DNA of 64,000 bases from NCBI GenBank assembly GCA_030533445.1, contig CM060062.1:5309456-5373455 (forward strand), read 5' to 3'. Shown piece after piece: positions 46,031 through 57,000 of this stretch; within the stretch, counting starts at the first letter, position 1; each line of letters starts with the position of its first letter. The notes under the pieces are model-generated. The model did no database searches. It was not told the origin of the DNA and saw only the letters and a program-made list of their open reading frames with translations. The translations under genes were made by a program, and so were the position numbers. This DNA is from Cyprinodon diabolis. Its lineage: Eukaryota > Chordata > Actinopteri > Cyprinodontiformes > Cyprinodontidae.

Positions 46031-46978
46031 ACAGGGTGTAAAGAAACTTCTATGAAATCATGCAAGACTGGTGGATGTCCTACACTCGCTGCTGGCTGTC
46101 GATGAGGACAAAGAAAACTGAAGATGGAATTTCCTTTTAATATCTATCAAATAGCTAATGGGAATGGCTTACCAACAAGTTAAACAACTTAGAGGTTTAA
46201 CAGGAGCATGTCAATTCAAAATGGTGATTAATAACAGAACATAAAACTAAGATACTAAGAGCTACTAAGAACATATTAAACAGCATTAAAATAATGGGAA
46301 CACCATGCTAAGTACACAGCACTTTGTAACAAAAGGGTATCTGTCTTCAGTAAGAGGCATCTCCAGAACCGGTGCAGAACAGACCTCTACAGGAGATTAT
46401 ATTTTTACAAAGAATTCTTCATAAAGTGAAGAACATTATGGACAATAGTGAGCATCCTCTTTAGAAGATTTTTAAACAACAGGGTGTCTTCGGTAAAAGG
46501 CTTCCCCAGATCCAATGAAAGACAGACTGCTCCTTCATGCCTACTGCTATCAACACCTGTATTACTTCAACATTTAATTTCCCTTTGGGAGTGAGTATTT
46601 TTTAACTGAATCTTTGATAATTTGAATTAAAATTTCCTGTTTTCATATGTGGTTTTGAAACCATAAAAGTTGAAATTGTTTTTGTATGTGGTATGGCTTT
46701 TATAATAATAATTGAACTTTATTGATCTCACATTGGAGAAATTTAATGTCACTTGAAACATGCAAGCCTAAAAATGTGTCTGAAAAGTTTCAATAATTTC
46801 CAGGTGGGAGCAAACTGCATTTAATAATGCATGCTTACGTCTTCTTAGGCTGTGTGATGTCATACTGACCAGACTGTGTTAAGGCTGCTATATTAAACAC
46901 AGCTCATGTTGTTGTAGCAAACTGTTGTACAGAACCCAGGCTTCCTGTTTGCAGGAAGCCTGGGTTCGTATCCCAGCT

Positions 46979-47004
46979 GGGGGGGGGGGGGGGGGGGGGG
47001 GGGG
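46979..47004 (+). repeat. Homopolymer G run (26 G)
   Basis: Twenty-six consecutive G directly after a 15-bp perfect hairpin (46933-46947 with 46952-46966, loop tttg) and a B-box-like gggttcgtatcccag. It lies within tRNA-type SINE sequence; the run may vary in length or be a sequencing or assembly artefact. Confidence 0.85.
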
Positions 47005-47062
47005 TATGGGCTGCCACTGTGGGTCTTTAGGAAAGACCCTTCCCGCTAATGCCTGCTTTGGG

Positions 47063-47235
47063 GAGTTGCAGCCCAGTGGTTAGGGCTTTGCGCTTGGAAT
47101 CCTAAGAGTCTAAGTTCAAGCCCCACTCCCAGGGACTGCCACTCTGGGTCTCTAAGCAAAACCCATTAAAGCCGCACAATGGCAGCCCACTGCTCCCCAA
47201 GGTGATGGGTCAAATGCAGAGTTCATTTCATTGCT
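47063..47235 (+). mobile_element. tRNA-type SINE, second family, copy 3
   Basis: The head gcagcccagtggttagggct and cgcttggaatcctaagagtc, with B-box-like agttcaagccc, precede the body ggtctctaagcaaaacccat and atggcagcccactgctcccc. A partial relative lies immediately upstream (46955-47042). Confidence 0.65.
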
Positions 47236-47399
47236 CTATACTATGTTAGTTTCTGCAAGCTCTTTACTGCTTTAATCTTTTCACCGTTTTATAGCAGCCA
47301 TTTACGGAAATCAAATAAGTTAATTTTATTTCACATTAATGTGAGCACCCCATCTTGACAGGAAATAAACCCTGAAATGTTTGCAACTTTATCAAAAAA

Positions 47400-49991
47400 G
47401 AAAAAAACTCAAATATCAAATGGTGATTAGTGTTAAGACCCTTGTGTGACTCACATGCTTTCTATTTCTTCTGATCCTATTTGAGATGGTTCTGCTCCTT
47501 CATTGGAGTCCAGCTGTTTTAAACTGGTTGGACTTGATTAGGAGGACTTCCAGGGAAATTTAAAGCGTGGCTCTACCAACACGGGCTGCTGCCAAGGCTC
47601 ACATGGTTACTGACTGTGTATGAAGCCCCAATGACAAGCGTGGAAGGGATGGAGAGGAAAGTCAATAAGTATCTCCAGAAGTGGCTGGAGATTCCTCCAA
47701 GCTTCACGTCAGTAGGCCTGTACATAAGATCAGGACAACTTCAACTTCCTCTGACATCCGTGGTGGAGGAGTTTAAAGTTGCTAAGTGCAGAGTCGTCAT
47801 GACCTACAGAGACTCCCCCGATGACCAAGTCAGACACGCAGGGATCGTCACGAGATCCGGCCGGAAGTGGGGAGCTGAGCCAACGGTCACACAGACGGAA
47901 AGCATGCTGAAGTTCCGTGACATCATTGGGGCACCATGCACAGGAAGACAGGGTCTTGGAACTTCCCATTTCCAACAGTGGAGCAAGGCAGGAACTAGGG
48001 AAAGAAAAATGATAATTCAGGAGGAGGTTAGAAGTTCGGAGGAGGAAGGGCAAAGGTCAAAGGCTGTGGCACTATCCTCCCAAGGAGCCTGGACCAAGTG
48101 GGAACTCCCCAAGCGTAAGATTACTTGGGCAGAGCTTTGGAGGCTGGAGCCGTTTCTTATCTCCTTCTTACTGCGATCAGTGTATGACACACTCCCGACC
48201 CCAGCAAATTTGCACAGGTGGGGGCTATCTGAGAGCCCACTGTGCAAGCTCTGCGGGGAGAAAGGGACCATGGCGCATATCCTGTCTGGGTGTAAAATTG
48301 CACTTGCCCTAGGAAGATACAGGTGGCGCCATGACAAGGTGCTCATGACACTTGCCAAAGCCCTAGAGCAGGAGAGGAAGAAGAAACGGCAGAAACATCC
48401 AAAGGCAACATCAATCCAGTTTGTAAGGGAAGGGGAAAAGCCACCAACCGCAGTTACAGCAAAACCCAGTCTACTGCAAAAGGCCCAATCCCGGGAAATG
48501 AAGGTTGACCTGGGCGGAAGGTTGAAGTTCCCACAGTTTGTCCAGACATCCCTGAGGCCAGATGTGGTACTGTGGTCAGAAGAAGCGAAGAAGATAATCC
48601 TTATTGAACTGACTGTCCCATGGGAAGAGGGGTGTGAACAGGCCTTTGAAAGGAAAAGTGGAAAGCATCAAGACCTGCTGCATGAGAGCAGAAAGAAGGG
48701 ATGGCAGTCATGGTTGCTCCCAGTCGAGGTCGATTGTCGAGGGTTCCCTGCCCAGTCTGTATGGAGAATGTTCACAGCCATTGGATTGGGAGGGAGGGAA
48801 AGAAAGGTTGCAGCTCGCAGGATGGGGGAGGCAGCGGAAAAAGCCTCATGCTGATTATGGAGTAGGAGGGAGGAGGTTAGCTGGAAGCCAGGAGTAGGAG
48901 ATGGGCAGTGACTTGGGCACCACTGCCGACCCACCACCGTGAGGCTGTTGTGGATGCCACCTGATGACATTGATTCCTCCTGGCCAAGGCTATATTCACT
49001 CAGGGTGAATGAAGGAGAAGCATCTTCGGATGTATATGTATCGTAGGAAAGGCACACAGCTGTCTATATAAGACCTTACAGCTCAAAGTGCATCTCAGAG
49101 CAAAGAGATCATGAGGTCGAAGGGACTGTCCAAGGAGCTCAGAGACAGATTTGTCAAAGGTTACAAAATAATTTCTGCAGCACTCAAGCACTCCATAATC
49201 CTTAAATGGAATAAGTTTGGGACGACTACTCTTTCTAGACCCGTCAAACTACAATCTGGGTTCTTTACCTCTCACCAAGGCTCTTCTCCCCAAAGATCCT
49301 TGACTGAGCTCCAGATATGCAGGACGGAGATGGGAGAAAGTTCCATAAAGTCAACTATCACTGCATCCCTCCACCAGTGAAGCGTCTCCTCAGTGCAAGA
49401 CATATGATAGCTTGCATGGAGTTTGCTAAACAAAAAACAACAACACATGGACTTCCAGGCTATGAGAAGATTCTGATGAGAAAAAGATTGAACTTTTTGG
49501 TGTCAATTCTAAGAGGTGTGGAGGAAACAGGCACTGCTCATCACCTGCCCAATGCAATCCCAGCAGTGAAACGTGGTGGCAGCATCATGCTATGGGTGTG
49601 TTTTTTCAGCTGCAGGGAAAGGTCGACTGGTTGCAATTAAATGAAAGATGAAAAATACAGATATCCTGGAAGAAAACCTCTTCGAGTGCTCAGGACCTCA
49701 GACTAGGCCAATGGTTCACCTTCAAACAAGGAACAACTTTGACCATTCTTGACTGGCCCAGCCACAGGCCTGACCTGAACCCAATTGAGCATCTCTGGAG
49801 AGATCCCAAAAATGGCTGTCCACCAACCTGACAGAGCTGGAGAGGATCTACAAGGAAGAGTGGCAGAGGATCCCAAAATCCATCGTCATTCCCAAAAAGA
49901 CTCATGACTGTACTAGCTTAAAAGGTTGCTTCTACTCAATGTTGAGCAAAGGGTGGGAATACTTATGACCATTTGATATTTTAGTTTTTCC
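47400..49991. mobile_element. Tc1-like DNA transposon relic (interrupted)
   Basis: The ends are inverted repeats: left about 47400-47440 (ctcaaatatcaaatggtgat) and right about 49952-49991, whose complement reads ctaaaatatcaaatggtcat. Between them is Tc1-type non-coding DNA (ctgttttaaactggttggac; aggaaaggcacacagctgtc; tctatataagac) and a broken transposase. Its start is near 49111 (MRSKGLSKELRDRFVKG, the helix-turn-helix region) and the end near 49740-49800 reads TILDWPSHRPDLNPIEHLW, holding part of the DDE catalytic core. Frameshifts and stops make it inactive. A retrotransposon fragment occupies 47544-49043. Confidence 0.85.
47544..49043 (+). mobile_element. 5'-truncated non-LTR retrotransposon with restriction-like endonuclease, nested in the Tc1 relic
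   Basis: The insertion is flanked by tagga on both sides (47539-47543 and 49044-49048), a candidate 5-bp target duplication. The reading frame is open from the left junction (GLPGKFKAWLYQ) to the stop at 48852-48854, about 436 codons. It holds a CCHC-type knuckle (C-K-L-C ... H-I-L-S-G-C) and a PD-(D/E)XK-like motif (RPDVVLW ... KKIILIELTVPWE). This layout is that of the C-terminus of RLE-bearing elements (R2/R4/NeSL group); the exact clade is uncertain. The 3' UTR is about 190 bp without a poly(A) tail. No RT remains. Confidence 0.8.
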
Positions 49992-50637
49992 TTAAAGCTG
50001 AAGTCTGTAAGTAAAAAAAAAAAAAAATCACTTTTTTGTCATATTGGCTAAAACTGTCCCTATGCCCAGACAGCAGTACATTTGATATGTAACCTGTAAA
50101 AAAAAAAAAAAATGCTTCAATTGGTCCCGCATACTGCCTGTATTTCAATCTGGAAAGAATATTTCAGGACGAGCCAAAACAACCAATCACAGCCAGAGGA
50201 GCGTCTGATGGAGTGTCAATCACAGCTCACACACGCTGAATCCCGCCCCCTCCCTCTCACCGCTGAACCTGCCGCTGCAGTCAGGAGTACGCACGTGGAA
50301 GTCATGGCGGAGCGACAGCCACCAGCGAAAGAGAAACTGCCCTTACTGCCCCCGCCGACAACTGCTTACACGGCAAACTTCGGTATAACCAGCATCTTAT
50401 ATCTAGCTGCTTGGAGGTGAGTGTTATCGCTCTTACCGGTTCAAACTCCATGCCGCAGACGCTGCTTGGACGCTTCTGGTCGCATGCGGTAGCCGCACAG
50501 ATGCGGTGAGAGGGGTGGGGCTTGGAGGTGGGGCATGAGTGAAGCAGAGAGGGTGGGGGAGTGGCGTGAAACCTGTTTTTCTTCAAATTTTCAGTCGAAG
50601 TCTGCTCTCTTCTCAATGTTACAGACTGCAGCTTTAA
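49992..50637. mobile_element. MITE with TTAA target site, abutting the Tc1 end
   Basis: TTAA at 49992-49995 and 50634-50637 flank inverted ends: agctgaagtctgtaa on the left, and agctgcagtctgtaa on the complement of the right (14 of 15). TTAA duplications occur in piggyBac and Kolobok elements. No transposase is present. The inside is unusually GC- and CpG-rich (about 50230-50530) and contains an ATG at 50304 followed by 38 codons and a donor-like GGAG|GTGAGT at 50417. Confidence 0.7.
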
Positions 50638-51015
50638 TACATTTGTAAAAATTTCTACATTTGTTTTTCTGTCAAGACGGGGTGCCGAGTGTACATTAAT
50701 GAGAAATAAAATGTTATTGATTTTTTTTAAAATGGCTGCAATGAAGCAAAGCATGGAAAATTTACAGGGCTCCGAGCTATTTCCATACCCGCTGTATTGC
50801 ATAGGTCTGTGCAGATGTACAAGAATTTTATGTGCACTATAGTGAAGGATCTACTGTGACAAATTAGATTTTACAGAATTTTAATTAAAAGAACCTCAGA
50901 CATTTCACAAAACACTTATTATAAGGAAGCTGAAACATCAGTTGAGGCTGAGAGAAGACAAGCTAAACTATCATTGTAGTAACACATTGCAGTAGCATAT
51001 AAACGTAACAACCAC

Positions 51016-51021
51016 TTTATT
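51016..51021 (-). terminator. tpx2 poly(A) signal
   Basis: TTTATT on plus gives AATAAA on minus, about 50 bases after the tpx2 stop codon. The short 3' UTR it implies fits its position, but it is a sequence match only. Confidence 0.55.
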
Positions 51022-51069
51022 ACAAAAAATAAAAACAAATATTTGGCCCAGTAAAACCTTCACCGCTTA

Positions 51070-54000
51070 TTAGCGGAAACGTTTGGAGAAGTTGGGCGAC
51101 TCTGGGACTGTGAGGGGAACTTCGCTCTTCTTCACAGCAACTCGTCTGTAGCGTCTGATGGGCTGAGCTTTGTGGACCTGAAGAGAAGATGAAAAGCTGT
51201 CAAACAGGAGCTGAACATCACCAATCATGGCACATTCTAATGATTTGTTAGCATGAAACATTTAACACATACAAAGGTGTTCAACTCCACTGGTTTGACC
51301 CGAAAAGCCAGGAATATGAATCCATGTTCAAGGAAAGGAGAGCACGCTGATCATAACTACACAAAAATATTTTTACTGTACCTTGAAAATCTTAATTTCA
51401 TATCCTGGTACTTTGGATGCTCTGATCTTTTTCTTGCAAATTTCATATTTTTTAGTTTTATAGTAAAGACAGAGAGTCAGACTTTAAAATGCACAACAAT
51501 CCATATTTAGACCCAATGGTATTCAGAACACTTTATGGTTTAAGCGATATAAGTCTGAATGCTTCAACAGGCTTTAATCCCCAAACTCCCGATTCAGGGT
51601 TTCAGAATAGAAACAAAATCTACTGGAGCTGTTTTTATCTATAGTATAGGAGGTAAATTCAATTCAGTTTATTTCTAATTCAGAACACATGTCATCTCAA
51701 GGCACTTTACAGTTAATCGGATCATACAGTCAAACTGATTCAAAGTTTTCTATCTAAGGAAAACCAGTTGATTGCATCGACTCATTGACTGGAATGCAAT
51801 CCCTCACTGCAGTTGCTCTGGAGTTCATAACATTTAGGGTCCTTTCAGGCAGCATAAAAACAAATCCAAACTGGACTTCACCTGTTCTTGCCGCAGCCTG
51901 GCGATCTCCTCCCTTTCCCTCTGCTCCTCCTCCAGTCTCTGCTCAGCCTCCATGCGCGCCCTTAGAGCCTCCTTCTCAGCGATCAGGCGCTCATACTCCT
52001 GCCACTCTTGGGCTCTGCGCTCCGTTGCCAATGCAAAGGGCTCTACCACTGTAGAAGAATTAATGTCTTCTCAGGAGGTGTCCAGAGGAATGATGGTGAG
52101 ACAACAAAAATATAGTGAGTGAAACTACTGAAGAGTGCTTCAGCCTCATTCAGTCAAGAGGGAGCACTCTTCAGAACATGTGATCAGGGTGCCTATACAT
52201 TTCCTTACAAGTTAATTTTTTGCAAAAGGAAAACAATCATATGGCAGCAACTTCTGGGATATTTAGACCACTGACTATATTCCCAGTTTACCCCAAACAG
52301 CATGGTAACACTGTAGGATAGATTGCCTTCTAGTCTCACCCATAATCGTCCGGTTCTCCTTTTTGGGTCGGAACGGTTCTTTGTGAACGACCGTGTTGGG
52401 CCTGGCTTTGAATACGGCTGCCTCCTCCTGTTGTTTCTGCTCCTCCTTCAACTGTAGGACACACGAGTCACCCATTAGACTCTGTTCAGAATACTAAGAG
52501 GAACCAAATCAACCTGCTTACAGATAATATACTCAATGGCCTTAAGGAGGCCACTGTTATTTTAAAGAGCAATTTAGACAGTTTCCAGGCCAACATTAAG
52601 CCTTCCCCAGTTTTGGCATTTTCACCTAACCACTCTTCTGGCCTCTATGGGATGAAACATGGCTACTGCAGTACATTTTGGCAATAGTAAAAACTTCACT
52701 CTTTTGTACAGGTCCTCATCGCAGCCCCAGGTTGTGGTTTACTGGTGGGTTTGATTAACAGGGAGCAGCGTAATCCAAGATGGCGTGCTAGTTTCCTTCT
52801 CCCTCGCCACTAACTGCAACTAATGATTATTTTGCAAATCTGTTGGTTATTTTCTTCTACCAATCAATTAATAACTGGATAGCCAAAGCTTCCTTAAAGA
52901 ACTTAAATGTTCAAATATTATAAAGTTTCTAAACTCCTGTTTAGAATGACTCCAATAATCAATTAATTTGATGAATCATTTCAGCCCTAGTTTAGCCCCT
53001 ATAGTGAATCCTGTCCTACCATCTGCTCCCACTGCCTGTGCCTCGCTGCCCCTCGCTCATCAATCTGGAGTCTGAAGGGTTCAGGTTTGGTCGGTTCAGG
53101 CTTCTTCTTCTCAGGAAGGACCACTGTGTTGAAGTCTGGGAGTGGCTGAGCCTTGAACTGTGGCACCTGGAAGCAGACGGATGGAGAAAATGATCTGCTA
53201 GGACTCAGAAGTGTGACACTTGTGGATTACTGGAAGCCCACCTCTTCATTCTGCAGCTCCGTCAGCCTTTTCTCCTTTAGAGCCTGTCTTTCTTTGTCCC
53301 TCTGCTCAAATGAGAAAGGACACACCTCCACATGGTGGCTCTCGGGGAGCTGAGGCTGGAAAGGAATGCCAAAGTGGGGAACTGAGACAGCTTTGACCGG
53401 TGAAGGTGGTTTCTCCTGAGCAACAAAATGAGAAAAGTCATGGAAGTTGGAGGACTGTCTGTCAATGAGGAGAACCAAACAAGGAGAAAGCTCCCTACCT
53501 CCTCAACTTTGCGTTCCATACGAACTCTGTTCTTCAGGGCGAATGCAGGAGATTCTGGTACAGTTGGATACATCACTTTCTTCTCTGGTAAGCCCTGCCA
53601 ACAGGAGAACATCTAGTTTAGTTCCCACTCTAGGACAACATGAAGCCATCATAGAAATGTTAAACAGGATCCAGCTCTGAATAAAACTGTGGATAGGACT
53701 CACCACCACGCCATCCAGGACCTTTTTAGGCAGAGGCTTTGCTTTAAAACTGTTGGGCTTCTCACCATCCTGCGGCTTCTTGTGGACCTGTCTTTCCTGG
53801 AGCCGTTTCTCTATCTCCAACTCAAACCCTTCAGGTACAGTGGGCTCCTTCACAGGGGGCTTCTTCAGCTCCTCAGCACCTTCAAGGATCTTTTTGTTGA
53901 GCTCTAAGGCTTTGATTTTAAACCTATGAACACATCAAGTCAACATGAAGCACCGCCAGAATTCCCTTAAATAAGCTTCATTCAGCAAAATGTCCTTACT

Positions 54001-57000
54001 TCTGGATTTTTTCCAGCTCCTCTGCTTCCAGCTCTGCACTGCTCTTCACAGTAGTAGGTCGGCTTCTCTGACGGGTCATCAGCTGGGGCGAGTGGGGCTG
54101 TGTGATATGCAGGTGCTGACTCTTCACCTGAGAAGGCCCTGGGATATTTCCAGGAGAGTTGGTAAATTACTGACAGGACACCGCTTTCGACAAAAGACTG
54201 GATGCAAGAAATAGTCTTTGGCTGCCGGGCGCACAGGGGCTGCCTTGTGGGTTTGAATCACATCCATTGATAAACAAAGAATACATGCTCCTTTACTTAA
54301 TGTCGGTCACTGGGAAGGCATCTTTTGTTTGCTAAGCTACTGAACTCTCCTGTGTAAATCAATTTATTTTAAAAGGCCCAAACTGAAGAGGTATACCAAT
54401 TATGTGAAGAACTAGTTTCTAACTGAACCTATCCCACTAATCCGGGTGGCCTGTACAGCACGTTTTACATGCATCACTGTTACAATGCACCAGCTAATGG
54501 TCGCATTCATTCCCCTGCAGCCATCAGTCTGAAATCCACTTACAATAGAAGTGTGGATCTTCATACATCAGAAAAACTACACTAAAAAAGAACCTCAGCT
54601 AAACCTGTAATCAGAGCAGAGATGATGATGATGATCTAAAATAAGACTGGCTGTGACAAAAATGAGGGAACGAAGAGAAGAAAATAAAAGTCCACTAACA
54701 TTAGCTCTCAACATGCAGTGTGGTTCCAATTTGGTAGGAAAAGCCCATCACAGTGCAGATGCCTTTCATTCATTCATTTAAAATGAGAACATGCATTTCA
54801 TTTAAAAGTGATAGTTCCAGAAACACTGATGTGTTGCACGTGTCGAGCTCCAACAGCAAAACCCTGAAGGTGTGCTTATAGTTTCATGAAAGGCGCATGA
54901 ACGATACAGGAGCTGTTATGAACTGACTGAGGCACTAAACGGTTAACGCAACGCATCTGCAAAAAAAAAAAAAAAAAAAAAAGATATTTTGAAGTTTGTC
55001 ATAAAAAAGAAATATGGAGCAGCGTCGAGAGGCTTCAGCCAAGTGGGACCATTTTGATTTCATACATTTTCTCAGTTATTATTCACCTTTTCTGAATCCA
55101 AAGTGATTTTGACTCTTAGTTTTCTCCTCTTACTGTAGTCATTTCAAATTAATACTAGTCCACAAACATCCTTATTCACATGTTAACTTAAATTTTCAGA
55201 TTTGTGTATTGCGTCTAAAGATTTTTTTTCTTAATTCAAACGAAGATATGAAACAATACATTACAGAAAACGTGGCTCAAATCATAAGGTCATCAAATCA
55301 GCTGTAGAGTCTAGTTTTATCTTTAAGACACACATGGATCGATAGTAAGCCGGTTAATCACCAATTTATTCAAGTCAGGACGTCCAGACGTTTCCAGAGG
55401 TGTTCTGCAACTTTTAGCTGAGTCTTTGCTTCCGATCACCTGACTCCAACATTACCAGAGATGGACTGCATGCTAGTGAGGCAGTTTAACCATCTGATTA
55501 AGGTGTGTGGAGTAAGTGATACATCTGAAGGTTGGAAAACAATTCCATCTTTGACAGGAACACTCAGGGTTTATACAGGAATAAATAACTAAAATGTAAT
55601 GCTCTTAGAAATAATTTTAATGCTACCAACATGTACCCGTCGACAGGCTGCAGCCATGTATCGAATTCCTCGTTTACCAACCACTTTTGTTGAAATTTGC
55701 TTGAATTTGTTTGAAATATGTCTGACAAAATTGTTTTTATAAATTTTTTTCAAATAAAGCATTTTAAATGCCACAATAAATACATTTAATGAACTTTAAT
55801 GGCAATTAAGGCCTCACTATAAAAAATTATAATTTAATGACTTTTAATGATTTTTAATGACCCATGGAAACCCTGAACACTGATGAAGACCATGTTTTCA
55901 ACACCAACATGGACACCAGAACATTTCTGCTCCAAGCTTCAGCACATTTAATCACAAACTAGAAACAATCCTAAAGTTATGCCAAGCTGTGTTGTGCATC
56001 AGCCTCACCTCTCTCTTGAGTTTTGCGGCTGCACATGTGGTAGCGGGTGGGGGTCCTCTTCTCAAACTGCTCTATCTGCTGAGCCATAGGAATGTAATTC
56101 CCAGGCTCCTCCTTCCTATTCTTGTGGCCTGAAGACAGGTTAAATGGTTTGGGTACCGTGGCTCCTTTTCTGGCCTTCATCTTAGAACAAGAAACAAAAA
56201 GATTAAAATAGAGTTTAAATCTTAGCATAGTCTGATATATCAGCCTGTAGCTTCAAACAAACCAACTGAGGAACTTTCATTAGTTATTGAGGAGCTTTTT
56301 AACATGAACCACAGTGAACAGAAATGTCCTGAACAGCCGAGCTCATTATTTAGCTTGAGCCACAGCTGGTTGATGTTGGAGTGACTTACGGGGGATGTGG
56401 GCTGGCGTAGCTGATGTACGAAGTCCACCTCCTTGTGCGACGTGCCTGATGAGGCAGGTGCTTTAATGCGGGAGTCTGTGTTGAAGTGGAAGTCCTTAGG
56501 CACGGTTGTAGACAGAGCGATTTTCTTTGGTGGTGGTTCTATAAAGAGACAAGAGTTTAATAGGTCCCCAGCAGTTGCTGTCAGCAGCAGCACAGTTGTT
56601 TCTTACTCACTGCCAGCAAGAGCAGCTTTGTAGCTGGCCTCGTTTTTCTTGCGATGCAGGGTCACCTCCCTCTGAAGGCTTCTGATGTGCTCCAACTCCA
56701 GCTCTTCAGATTTGCTCAACCTGGGAAGAAAAATGCCCCATTTACTCTACCCTTTTGAAACTGTGCTAAGATCGATCCGAAACACGATAATGGAGAGAAC
56801 TATTGGGTGTAAATGTTAAGAAGGAACTTAACCGGACCACGCCAGACACAACCAAACCGCGCTAACATGGTACCAATTCATGTGTGATCATGAAATTTCA
56901 GACATCCATAAAAATACTAGCTTCCCTACCGTGACATACGATTTCCAGTGATTGTTAGTCTGCTTAGTAGTGTGATGAACCTCAACGTCTTTTGTTCTTT

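Noticed and set aside
48668..49057. 129-codon minus-strand frame opposite the nested retrotransposon
   Set aside because: Antisense shadow of the RLE-bearing ORF and its 3' UTR.
50302..50802. 166-codon minus-strand frame within and beyond the TTAA-flanked MITE
   Set aside because: It crosses the MITE border and has no domain; low-complexity Leu/Ser content.
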